A stretch of DNA of 64,000 bases. It comes from Fasciola hepatica (taxonomy: Eukaryota; Platyhelminthes; Trematoda; Plagiorchiida; Fasciolidae). The stretch lies in contig CANUEZ040000191.1 of assembly GCA_948099385.1 (NCBI GenBank), positions 62,001-126,000 on the forward strand. The letters are read 5' to 3'. The notes under the pieces are model-generated. The model did no database searches and was not told the DNA's origin. It worked only from the letters and a program-made list of their open reading frames with translations. The position numbers were made by a program, and so were the translations under genes. Positions 52,673 to 64,000 of the stretch are shown piece after piece; within the stretch, counting starts at the first letter, position 1, and every line of letters begins with the position of its first letter.

Positions 52673-55600
52673 CTAAGTAAAACCAAGGCATTCCCTTATG
52701 AACAATCCACACACAGATTTATCATACAATGCAACAGAGCATTAGCAGAGTAGATTTGTATAATATGATTCTCCATGCAGCTTGAACACTGAACTGACCA
52801 TTGAAAATGATGGAAGCACTGTACAGCTGTTTGGTCCGCTAAGGGAATCATGAGCATTGCACATGGACAGAGTCCACACGGGGACACGAACTAGGGTTGG
52901 GGTGAACGAATGTCAGTCGAACACCCAAACCACAAGGCTAACCGATATGGGTCTCAACGCTTTGTTCAACATATACACTACATGATATAGCACAATCCCC
53001 AAATTGGCTTCGGCTTTCGCGTTCGCTTTGAACGGTAACAACCAAATTCTCGCACACCGATCCAATCCTATGTTCCATCACTTCTCTATTTATGGGCCTA
53101 TGTAAAACCAAGGCATTCCCTTATGAACAATCCACACAGATTGCTCATACAATGCAATAGAGCAGTAGCAGAGTAGATTTGTATAATATGATTCTCCATG
53201 CAGCTTGAACACTGAACTGACCATTGAAATTATGGAAGCACTGTACAGCTGTTTGATCCGCTAAGGGAATCATGAGCATTGCACATGGACAGAGCCCACT
53301 CGGAGACACGAACAAGGGTTGGGGTGAACGAATGTCAGTCGAACACCCAAACCACAAGGCTATCCGATATGGGTCTGAACGATTTGTTCAACATATACAA
53401 TACATGATATAGCACAATCCCTAAATTGGCTTCGGCTTTTGCTTTCGCTTTGAACGGTAACAACCAAATTCTCGCACACCGATCCAATCCTATGTTCCAT
53501 CACTTCTCTATTTATGGGCCTAAGTAAAACCAAGGCATTCCCTTATGAACAATCCACACAGATTGATCATACAATGCAACAGAGCATTAGCACAGTAGAT
53601 TTGTATAATATGATTCTCCATGCAGCTTGAACACTGAACTGACCATTGAAAATTATGGAAGCACTGTACAGCTGTTTGGTCCGCTAAGGGAATCATGAGC
53701 ATTGCACATGGACAGAGCCCACACGGGGACACGAACAAGGGTTGGGGTGAACGAATGTCAGTCGAACACCCAAACCACAAGGCTAACCGATATGGGTCTC
53801 AACGCTTTGTTCAACATATACACTACATGATATAGCACAATCCCCAAATTGGCTTCGGCTTTCGCGTTCGCTTTGAACGGTAACAACCAAATTCTCGCAC
53901 ACCGATCCAATCCTATGTTCCATCACTTCTCTAATTATGGGCCTAAGTAAAACCAAGGCATTCCCTTATGAACAATCCACACAGATTGCTCATACAATGC
54001 AATAGAGCAGTAGCAGAGTAGATTTGTATAATATGATTCTCCATGCAGCTTGAACACTGAACTGACCATTGAAATTATGGAAGCACTGTACAGCTGTTTG
54101 ATCCGCTAAGGGAATCATGAGCATTGCACATGGACAGAGCCCACTCGGAGACACGAACAAGGGTTGGGGTGAACGAATGTCAGTCGAACACCCAAACCAC
54201 AAGGCTATCCGATATGGGTCTGAACGATTTGTTCAACATATACAATACATGATATAGCACAATCCCCAAATTGGATTCGGCTTTCGCTTTCGCTTTGAAC
54301 GGTAACAACCAAATTCTCGCACACCGATCCAATCCTATGTTCCATCACTTCTCTATTTATGGGCCTAAGTAAAACCAAGGCATTCCCTTATGAACAATCC
54401 ACACAGATTGATCATACAATGCAACAGAGCATTAGCACAGTAGATTTGTATAATATGATTCTCCATGCAGCTTGAACACTGAACTGACCATTGAAAATTA
54501 TGGAAGCACTGTACAGCTGTTTGATCCGCTAAGGGAATCATGAGCATTGCACATGGACAGAGCCCACACGGGGACACGAACAAGGTTTGGGGTGAACGAA
54601 TGTCAGTCGAACACCCAAACCACAAGGCTATCCGATATGGGTCTCAACGCTTTGTTCAACATATACAATACATGATATAGCACAATCCCCAAATTGGCTG
54701 CGGCTTTCGCTTTCGCTTTGAACGGTAACAACCAAATTCTCGCACACCGATCCAATCCTATGTTCCATCACTTCTCTATTTATGGGCCTATGTAAAACCA
54801 AGGCATTCCCTTATGAACAATCCACACAGATTGCTCATACAATGCAATAGAGCAGTAGCAGAGTAGATTTGTATAATATGATTCTCCATGCAGCTTGAAC
54901 ACTGAACTGACCATTGAAATTATGGAAGCACTGTACAGCTGTTTGATCCGCTAAGGGAATCATGAGCATTGCACATGGACAGAGCCCACACGGGGACACG
55001 AACTAGGGTTGGGGTGAACGAATGTCAGTCGAACACCCAAACCACAAGGCTAACCGATATGGGTCTCAACGCTTTGTTCAACATATACACTACATGATAT
55101 AGCACAATCCCCAAATTGGCTTCGGCTTTCGCGTTCGCTTTGAACGGTAACAACCAAATTCTCGCACACCGATCCAATCCTATGTTCCATCACTTCTCTA
55201 TTTATGGGCCTATGTAAAACCAAGGCATTCCCCTATGAACAATCCACACAGATTGATCATACAATGCAATAGAGCAGTAGCAGAGTAGATTTGTATAATA
55301 TGATTCTCCATGCAGCTTGAACACTGAACTGACCATTGAAATTATGGAAGCACTGTACAGCTGTTTGATCCGCTAAGGGAATCATGAGCATTGCACATGG
55401 ACAGAGCCCACTCGGAGACACGAACAAGGGTTGGGGTGAACGAATGTCAGTCGAACACCCAAACCACAAGGCTATCCGATATGGGTCTGAACGATTTGTT
55501 CAACATATACAATACATGATATAGCACAATCCCCAAATTGGATTCGGCTTTCGCTTTCGCTTTGAACGGTAACAACCAAATTCTCGCACACCGATCCAAT

Positions 55601-56475
55601 CCTATGTTCCATCACTTCTCTATTTATGGGCCTAAGTAAAACCAAGGCATTCCCTTATGAACAATCCACACAGATTGATCATACAATGCAACAGAGCATT
55701 AGCACAGTAGATTTGTATAATATGATTCTCCATGCAGCTTGAACACTGAACTGACCATTGAAAATTATGGAAGCACTGTACAGCTGTTTGATCCGCTAAG
55801 GGAATCATGAGCATTGCACATGGACAGAGCCCACACGGGGACACGAACAAGGTTTGGGGTGAACGAATGTCAGTCGAACACCCAAACCACAAAGCTATAC
55901 CATATGGGTCTCAACGCTTTGTTCAACATATACACTACATGATATAGCACAATCCCCAAATTGGCTTCGGCTTTCGCTTTCGCTTTGAACGGTAACAACC
56001 AAATTCTCGCACACCGATCCAATCCTATGTTCCATCACTTCTCCATTTATGGGCCTATGTAAAACCAAGGCATTCCCTTATGAACAATCCACACAGATTG
56101 CTCATACAATGCAATAGAGCAGTAGCAGAGTAGATTTGTATAATATGATTCTCCATGCAGCTTGAACACTGAACTGACCATTGAAATTATGGAAGCACTG
56201 TACAGCTGTTTGATCCGCTAAGGGAATCATGAGCATTGCACATGGACAGAGCCCACACGGGGACACGAACAAGGGTTGGGGTGAACGAATGTCAGTCGAA
56301 CACCCAAACCACAAGTCTATCCGATATGGGTCTCAACGCTTTGTTCAACATATACAATACATGATGTAGCACAATCCCCAAATTGGCTTCGGCTTTCGTA
56401 TTCGCTTTGAACGTAACAATCAATTTCTCGCACACCGATCCAATCCTATGTTCCATCACTTCTCTATTTATGGGC
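52673..56475 (+). repeat. Dimer HOR with inserted third members, order k-j-k-j-k-l-j-k-l
   Basis: Monomers M125-M133 start at 52673, 53098, 53520, 53943, 54365, 54788, 55210, 55632 and 56055. Type j has gaaattatgg and cactcggag. Type k has gat(t)gatcatac or gatttatcatac and gcattagcac(g)ag. Type l has gaaattatgg with acacgggg. j-k first repeats at 845 bp and then, once l enters, at 1,267 bp. This records a dimer growing into a trimer. M133 ends with cacaagtctatcc, catgatgtagc and gaacgtaac, shared with M136. Confidence 0.88.
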
Positions 56476-57743
56476 CTAAGTAAAACCAAGGCATTCCCTT
56501 ATGAACAATCCACACAGATTGCTCATACAATGTAATAGAGCAGTAGCAGAGTAGATTTGTATAATATGATTCTCCATGCAGCTTGAACACCGAACTGACC
56601 ATTGAAAATGATGGAAGCACTGTACAGCTGTTTGATCCGCTAAGGGAATCATGAGCATTGCACATGGACTGAGCCCACTCGGAGACACGAACAAGGGTTG
56701 GGGTGAACGAATGTCAGTCGAACACCCAAACCACAAGGCTATCCGATATGGGTCTGAACGCTTTGTTCAACATATACACTACATGATATAGCACAATCCC
56801 CAAATTGGCTTCGGCTTTCGCTTTCGCTTTGAACGGTAACAACCAAATTCTCGCACACCGATCCAATCCTATGTTCCATCACTTCTGTATTTATGGGCCT
56901 AAGTAAAACCAAGGCATTCCCTTATGAACAATCCACACAGATTGCTCATACAATGCAATAGAGCAGTAGCAGAGTAGAGTTGTATAATATGATTCTCCAT
57001 GCAGCTTGAACACTGAACTGACCATTGAAAAATATGGAAGCACTGTACAGCTGATTGGTCCGCTAAGGGAATCATGAGCATTGCACATGGACTGAGCCCA
57101 CTCGGAGACACGAACAAGGGTTGGGGTGAACGAATGTCAGTCGAACACCCAAACCACAAGGCTATTAGATATATCTCAGTACGCGTCCTTCAACATACAC
57201 ACTACATGATATAGCACAATCCCCAAATTGGCTGCGGCTTTCGCTTTCGCTTTGAACGGTAACAACCAAATTCTCGCACACCGATCCAATCCTATGTTCC
57301 ATCACTTCTCCATTTATGGGCCTAAGTAAAACCAAGGCATTCCCTTATGAACAATCCACACAGATTGCTCATACAATGCAACAGAGCAGTAGCAGAGTAG
57401 ATTTGTATAATATGATTCTCCATGCAGCTTGAACATTGAACTGACCACTGGAAATTATGGAAGCACTGTACAGCTGTTTGATCCGCTAAGGGAATCATGA
57501 GCATTGCACATGGACAGAGCCCGCACGGGGACACGAACAAGGGTTGGGGTGAACGAATATCAGTCGAACACCCAAACCACAAGTCTATCCGATATGGGTC
57601 TCAACGCTTTGTTCAACATATACAATACATGATGTAGCACAATCCCCAAATTGGCTTCGGCTTTCGTATTCGCTTTGAACGTAACAATCAATTTCTCGCA
57701 CACCGATACAATCCTATGTTCCATCACTTCTCTATTTATGGGC
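56476..57743 (+). repeat. Trimer HOR copy 1 of 3 (1,268 bp)
   Basis: Monomers M134-M136 start at 56476, 56899 and 57322. M134 has gaacaccgaactg and ggactgagcccactc. M135 has gtagagttg, gctgattggtccgc and an acgcg-type junction at its end. M136 has gaacattgaactg, accactgg and a tail with gaacgtaac. Confidence 0.9.
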
Positions 57744-59012
57744 CTAAGTAAAACCAAGGCATTCCCTTATGAACAATCCACACAGATTGCTCATACAATG
57801 TAATAGAGCAGTAGCAGAGTAGATTTGTATAATATGATTCTCCATGCAGCTTGAACACCGAACTGACCATTGAAAATTATGGAAGCACTGTACAGCTGTT
57901 TGATCCGCTAAGGGAATCATGAGCATTGCACATGGACTGAGCCCACTCGGAGACACGAACAAGGGTTGGGGTGAACGAATGTCAGTCGAACACCCAAACC
58001 ACAAGGCTATCCGATATGGGTCTGAACGCTTTGTTCAACATATACACTACATGATATAGCACAATCCCCAAATTGGCTTCGGCTTTCGCTTTCGCTTTGA
58101 ACGGTAACAACCAAATTCTCGCACACCGATCCAATCCTATGTTCCATCACTTCTCTATTTATGGGCCTAAGTAAAACCAAGGCATTCCCTTATGAACAAT
58201 CCACACAGATTGCTCATACAATGTAATAGAGCAGTAGCAGAGTAGAGTTGTATAATATGATTCTCCATGCAGCTTGAACACTGAACTGACCATTGAAAAA
58301 TATGGAAGCACTGTACAGCTGATTGGTCCGCTAAGGGAATCATGAGCATTGCACATGGACTGAGCCCACTCGGAGACACGAACAAGGGTTGGGGTGAACG
58401 AATGTCAGTCGAACACCCAAACCACAAGGCTATTAGATATATCTCAGAACGCGTCCTTCAACATACACACTACATGATATAGCACAATCCCCAAATTGGC
58501 TGCGGCTTTCGCTTTCGCTTTGAACGGTAACAACCAAATTCTCGCACACCGATCCAATCCTATGTTCCATCACTTCTGTATTTATGGGCCTAAGTAAAAC
58601 CAAGGCATTCCCTTATGAACAATCCACACAGATTGCTCATACAATGCAACAGAGCAGTAGCAGAGTAGATTTGTATAATATGATTCTCCATGCAGCTTGA
58701 ACACTGAACTGACCATTGAAAATTATTGAAGCACTGTACAGCTGTTTGATCCGTTAAGGAAATCATGAGCATTGCACATGGACAGAGCCCACTCGGAGAC
58801 ACGAACAAGGGTTGGGGTGAACGAATGTCAGTCGAACACCCAAACCACAAGGCTATCCGATATGGGTCTGAACGATTTGTTCAACATATACACTACATGA
58901 TATAGCACAATCCCCAAATTGGCTTCGGCTTTCGCTTTCGCTTTGAACGGTAACAACCAAATTCTCGCACACCGATCCAATCCTATGTTCCATCACTTCT
59001 CTATTTATGGGC
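57744..59012 (+). repeat. Trimer HOR copy 2 of 3 (1,269 bp)
   Basis: Monomers M137-M139 start at 57744, 58167 and 58590. M137 and M138 match M134 and M135. M139 does not match M136: it has aattattgaagc, gttaaggaaatc, cactcggag and a ctgaacgatttg tail, as does M124 located 6,340 bp upstream. A tract of about 300 bp or more therefore looks converted from an M124-like donor. Confidence 0.88.
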
Positions 59013-60281
59013 CTAAGTAAAACCAAGGCATTACCTTATGAACAATCCACACAGATTGCTCATACAATGCAATAGAGCAGTAGCAGTGTAGATTTGTATA
59101 ATATGATTCTCCATGCAGCTTGAACACCGAACTGACCATTGAAAATTATGGAAGCACTGTACAGCTGTTTGATCCGCTAAGGGAATCATGAGCATTGCAC
59201 ATGGACTGAGCCCACTCGGAGACACGAACAAGGGTTGGGGTGAACGAATGTCAGTCGAACACCCAAACCACAAGGCTATCCGATATGGGTCTCAACGCTT
59301 TGTTCAACATATACACTACATGATATAGCACAATCCCCAAATTGGCTTCGGCTTTCGCTTTCGCTTTGAACGGTAACAACCAAATTCTCGCACACCGATC
59401 CAATCCTATGTTCCATCACTTCTCTATTTATGGGCCTAAGTAAAACCAAGGCATTCCCTTATGAACAATCCACACAGATTGCTCATACAATGTAATAGAG
59501 CAGTAGCAGAGTAGATTTGTATAATATGATTCTCCATGCAGCTTGAACACTGAACTGACCATTGAAAAATATGGAAGCACTGTACAGCTGATTGGTCCGC
59601 TAAGGGAATCATGAGCATTGCACATGGACTGAGCCCACTCGGAGACACGAACAAGGGTTGGGGTGAACGAATGTCAGTCGAACACCCAAACCACAAGGCT
59701 ATTAGATATATCTCAGTACGCGTCCTTCAACATACACACTACATGATATAGCACAATACCCAAATTGGCTGCGGCTTTCGCTTTCGCTTTGAACGGTAAC
59801 AACCAAATTCTCGCACACCGATCCAATCCTATGTTCCATCACTTCTCTATTTATGGGCCTAAGTAAAACCAAGGCATTCCCTTATGAACAATCCACACAG
59901 ATTGCTCATACAATGCAACAGAGCAGTAGCAGTGTAGATTTGTATAATATGATTCTCCATGCAGCTTGAACACTGAACTGACCATTGAAAATTATGGAAG
60001 CACTGTACAGCTGTTTGATCCGCTAAGGGAATCATGAGCATTGCACATGGACAGAGCCCACACGGGGACACGAACAAGGGTTGGGGTGAACGAATGTCAG
60101 TCGAACACCCAAACCACAAGGCTATCCGATATGGGTCTGAACGCTTTGTTCAACATATACACTACATGATATAGCACAATCCCCAAATTGGCTTCGGCTT
60201 TCGCTTTCGCTTTGAACGGTAACAATCAATTTCTGGCAAACCGATCCAATCCTATGTTCCATCACTTCTCTATTTATGAGC
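59013..60281 (+). repeat. Trimer HOR copy 3 of 3 (1,269 bp)
   Basis: Monomers M140-M142 start at 59013, 59436 and 59859. M140 and M141 repeat gaacaccgaactg, ggactgagcc, gctgattggtccgc and the acgcg junction. M141 has the usual gtagatttg where M135 and M138 have gtagagttg. M142 carries gcagtgtagat. Confidence 0.9.
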
Positions 60282-63200
60282 CTTAGTAAAACCAAGGCAT
60301 TCCCTTATGAACAATCGACACAGGTTGCTCATACAATGCAACAGAGCAGTAGCACAGTAGATTTGTATAATATGATTCTCCATGCAGCTTGAACACTGAA
60401 CTGACCATTGAAAATGATGGAAGCACTGTACAGCTGTTTGATCCGCTAAGGGAATCATGAGCATTGCACATGGACAGAGCCCACACGGGGACACGAACTA
60501 GGGTTGGGGTGAACGAATGTCAGTCGAACACCCAAATCAAAAGGCTATCCGATATGGGTCTCAACGCTTTGTTCAACATATACAATACATGATATAGCAA
60601 AATTTCCAAATTGGCTTCGGCTTTCGCCTTCGCTTTGAACGGTAACAACCAAATTCTCGCACACCGATCCAATCCTATGTTCCATCACTTCTCCATTTAT
60701 GGGCCTAAGTAAAACCAAGGCATTCCCTTATGAACAATCCACACAGATTGCTCATACAATGCAACAGAGCAGTAGCAGAGTAGATTTGTATAATATGATT
60801 CTCCATGCAGCTTGAACACTGAACTGACCATTGAAAATTATGGAAGCACTGTACAGCTGTTTGATCCGCTAAGGGAATCATGAGCATTGCACATGGACAG
60901 AGCCCACACGGAAACACGAACAAGGGTTGGGGTGAACGAATGTCAGTCGAACACCCAAACCACAAGGCAATTGGAAATATATCTCTACGCGACATTCAAC
61001 ATAAACACTACATGATATAGCACAATCCCCAAATTGGCTTCGGCTTTCGCTTTCGATTTGAACGGTAACAACCAAATTCTCGCACACCGATACAATCCTA
61101 TGTTCCATCACTTCTCTATTTATGGGCCGAAGTAAAACCAAGGCATTCCCTTATGAACAATCCACACAGATTGCTCATACAATGCAATAGAGCAGTAGCA
61201 GAGTAGATTTGTATAATATGATTCTCCATGCAGCTTGAACACTGAACTGACCATTGAAATTATGGAAGCACTGTACAGCTGTTTGATCCGCTAAGGGAAT
61301 CATGAGCATTGCACATGGACAGAGCCCACACGGAAACACGAACAAGGGTTGGGGTGAACGAATGTCAGTCGAACACCCAAACCACAAGGCTATCCGATAT
61401 GGGTCTGAACGCTTTGTTCAACATATACAATACATGATATAGCACAATCCCCAAATTGGCTTCGGCTTTCGCTTTCGCTCTGAACGGTAACAACCAAATT
61501 CTCGCACACCGATCCAATCCTATGTTCCATCACTTCTCCATTTATGGGCCTAAGTAAAACCAAGGCATTTCCTTATGAACAATCCCCACACAGATTGCTC
61601 ATACAATGCAATAGAGCAGTAGCAGAGTAGATTTGTATAATATGATTCTCCATGCAGCTTGAACACTGAACTGACCATTGAAAATTATGGAAGCACTGTA
61701 CAGCTGTTTGATCCGCTAAGGGAATCATGAGCATTGCACATGGACAGAGCCCACACGGGGACACGAACAAGGGTTGGGGTGAACGAATGTCAGTCGAACA
61801 CCCAAACCACAAGGCTATTAGATATATCTCAGAACGCGTCCTTCAACATACACACTACATGATATAGCACAATCCCCAAATTGGCTGCGGCTTTCGCTTT
61901 CGCTTTGAACGGTAACAACCAAATTCTCGCACACCGATCCAATCCTATGTTCCATCACTTCTCTATTTATGGGCCTAAGTAAAACCAAGGCATTCCCTTA
62001 TGAACAATCCACACAGATTGCTCATACAATGCAATAGAGCAGTAGCAGAGTAGATTTGTATAATATGATTCTCCATGCAGCTTGAACACTGAACTGACCA
62101 TTGAAAATTATGGAAGCACTGTACAACTGTTTGATCCGCTAAGGGAATCATGAGCATTGCACATGGACAGAGCCCACACGGGGACACGAACAAGGGTTGG
62201 GGTGAACGAATGTCAGTCGAACACCCAAACCACAAGGCTATCCGATATGGGTCTGAACGCTTTGTTCAACATATACACTACAAGATATAGCACAATTTCC
62301 AAATTGGCTTCGGCTTTCGCTTTCGCTTTGAACGGTAACAATCAAATTCTCGCACACCGATCCAATCCTATGTTCCATCACTTCTCTATTTATGGGCCTA
62401 AGTAAAACCAAGGCATTCCCTTATGAACAATCTACACAGATTGCTCATACAATGCAACAGAGCAGTAGCAGAGTAGATTTGTATAATATGATTCTCCATG
62501 CAGCTTGAACACTGAACTGACCATTGAAAATTATGGAAGCACTGTACAGCTGTTTGATCCGCTAAGGGAATCATGAGCATTGCACATGGACAGAGCCCAC
62601 ACGGGGACACGAACAAGGGTTGGGGTGAACGAATGTCAGTCGAACACCCAAACCACAAGGCTATCCGATATATCTCTCTACGCGACCTACAACATATACA
62701 CTACATGATATAGCACAATTCCCAAATTGGATTCGGCTTTCGCTTTCGCTTTGAACGGTAACAACCAAATTCTCGCACACCGATCCAATCCTATGTTCCA
62801 TCACTTCTCTATTTATGGGCCTAAGTAAAACCAAGGCATTCCCCTATGAACAATCCACACAGATTGCTCATACAATGCAATAGAGCAGTAGCAGAGTAGA
62901 TTTGTATAATATGATTCTCCATGCAGCTTGAACATTGAACTGACCATTGAAAATTATGGAAGCACTGTACAGCTGTTTGATCCGCTAAGGGAATCATGAG
63001 CATTGCACATGGACAGAGCCCACACGGGGACACGAACTAGGGTTGGGGTGAACGAATGTCAGTCGAACACCCAAACCACAAGGCTATCCGATATGGGTCT
63101 CAACGCTTCGTTCAACATATACAATACATGATATAGCACAATCCCCAAATTGGCTTCGGCTTTCGCCTTCGCTTTGAACGGTAACAACCAAATTCTCGCA

Positions 63201-64000
63201 CACCGATCCAATCCTATGTTCCATCACTTCTCTATTTATGGGCCTAAGTAAAACCAAGGCATTCCCTTATGAACAATCCACACAGATTGCTCATGCAATG
63301 CAATAGAGGAGTAGCAGAGTAGATTTGTATAATATGATTCTCCATGCAGCTTGAACACTGAACTGACCATTGAAAATGATGGAAGCACTGTACAGCTGTT
63401 TGATCCGCTAAGGGAATCATGAGCATTGCACATGGACAGAGCCCACACGGGGACACGAACAAGGGTTGGGGTGAACGAATGTCAGTCGAACACCCAAACC
63501 ACAAGGCTATCCGATATATATCTCTGCGGGACCTTCAACATATACACTATATGATATAGCACAATACCCAAATTGGCTTCGGCTTTCGCTTTCGCTTTGA
63601 ACGGTAACAACAAAATTCTCGCACACCGATCCAATCCTATGTTCCATCACTTCTCTATTTATGGGCCTAAGTAAAACCAAGGCATTCCCTTATGAACAAT
63701 CGACACTGGTTGCTCATACAATGCAATAGAGCAGTAGCAGTGTAGATTTGTATAATATGATTCTCCATGCAGCTTGAACACTGAACTGACCATTGAAAAT
63801 TATGGAAGCACTGTACAGCTGTTTGATCCGCTAAGGGAATCATGAGCATTGCACATGGACAGAGCCCACTCGGAGACACGAACAAGGGTTGGGGTGAACG
63901 AATGTCAGTCGAACACCCAAACCACAAGGCAATTCGATATATCTCTCTACGCGACATTCAACATAAGCACTACATGATATAGCACAATCCCCAAATTGGC
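60282..64000 (+). repeat. Right-end monomers M143-M151, rich in the acgcg junction version
   Basis: Monomers start at 60282, 60705, 61128, 61550, 61975, 62398, 62821, 63244 and 63667; the last is cut at the window end after 334 bp. The acgcg-type junction ends M144, M146, M148, M150 and M151, closer together than anywhere else. M143 and M151 share aatcgacac with ggttgctc. M144 and M145 share cacacggaaacacg. A thymine-rich variant tttccaaattgg occurs at 60604 and 62296. The array continues past the right edge. Confidence 0.82.

Larger units (their letters stand above)
57163..63960 (+). repeat. Cluster of eight acgcg-type junction versions
   Basis: At monomer positions 265-296 the usual gatatgggtctcaacgcttt is replaced by a sequence of equal length with many differences, such as gatatatctcagtacgcgtc. 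Copies lie at about 57163-57190, 58431-58459, 59700-59729, 60969-61000, 61816-61845, 62661-62690, 63508-63537 and 63930-63960. The first three are spaced one trimer apart and are nearly identical. Later copies differ (acgcgacattc, acgcgacctac, gcgggaccttc), so the version is older than the trimer expansion. The sequence on both sides is ordinary. Confidence 0.9.
1..64000. repeat. Satellite DNA array, ~423 bp monomer, fills the whole window
   Basis: The same sequence recurs head-to-tail from first base to last. Phased at ctaagtaaaacc, 150 full monomers start at 173 and end at 63666 (mean 423.3 bp), with a partial at each end. All share one orientation. Most length changes have simple causes: a 2 bp CC or AC insertion near monomer positions 34-40 (aatccccacacag or aatccacacacag instead of aatccacacag) gives 425, and a 1 bp loss near 131 (gaaattatgg instead of gaaaattatgg) gives 422. 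The extreme lengths are 421 (56055-56475) and 430 (39972-40401). No foreign DNA interrupts the array. The family is unknown to me. A centromeric, pericentromeric or other heterochromatic location is inferred from array size and homogeneity, not shown. Confidence 0.99.

Noticed and set aside
1..64000. CRISPR array or other prokaryotic repeat system
   Set aside because: The repeat unit is 423 bp with no unique spacers and no cas genes. Adjacent units are contiguous copies, which is satellite structure.
1..64000. Monomer as an ancient dimer of two ~211 bp halves (two nucleosomes)
   Set aside because: I compared the halves by eye and found no consistent similarity. The length fits roughly two nucleosome repeats, but that alone is not evidence.
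1..64000. Transposable element or rDNA fragments inside the array
   Set aside because: Every stretch aligns to the monomer. The largest departures are the short patches listed, and none resembles a terminal repeat, transposase, reverse transcriptase or ribosomal RNA.

Overview
The whole 64 kb window is one uninterrupted array of a tandem satellite repeat. I place 150 complete monomers between 173 and 63,666, all in the same orientation, plus a 172 bp partial at the left edge and a 334 bp partial at the right edge. The average spacing is 423.3 bp (range 421-430; most are 422, 423 or 425). I see no unique sequence, credible protein gene, RNA gene, transposon insertion, inversion or array boundary. 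A hand-built consensus monomer is 43.7% G+C with 13 CpG (observed/expected about 0.65). A uniform, gene-free array on this scale points to heterochromatin of a eukaryotic chromosome (centromeric, pericentromeric or an interstitial block). I do not recognise the satellite family and cannot name the species. The moderate CpG level argues weakly against heavy methylation-driven decay.

Monomers are phased here at the short motif ctaagtaaaacc (monomer position 1) and numbered M1-M151. Shared rare variants reveal a patchwork of higher-order repeats (HORs) whose period changes along the array: an 11-mer and its 9-mer copy (1.9-10.3 kb), tetramers (12.0-15.4 kb), a 4-4-3-4-4-4 series (19.7-29.4 kb), pentamers (34.0-38.3 kb), tetramers (37.4-40.8 kb), mixed 3/4-mers (40.8-44.6 kb), trimers (50.1-52.7 kb), dimers with inserted third members (52.7-56.5 kb) and three successive trimers (56.5-60.3 kb). 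Between them lie stretches without clear HOR order (0-1.9, 17.1-19.7, 29.4-34.0, 44.6-50.1 and 60.3-64.0 kb).

Inside the monomer, variation is unevenly spread. Most of it is scattered single substitutions, but two short intervals exist as sharply different alternative versions: positions 188-209 (the tatttcacacgac version, seven copies) and positions 265-296 (the acgcg version, eleven copies, eight of them in the last 7 kb). Each typical monomer also holds a CENP-B-box-like motif (ttcgctttgaacggt, 7 of 9 core bases in register), a short cttt(c/g)-type hexamer run, an 8 bp palindrome acagctgt and a 9 bp inverted repeat ccaaattgg.

Nothing here works as a set of genes. The interest lies in how the array evolves (unequal exchange, local duplication, conversion-like patches) and whether it has a chromosomal role. 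Open reading frames of up to about 90 codons recur once per monomer, but they are by-products of the repeat: 1-2 bp indels that break the frame are freely tolerated.
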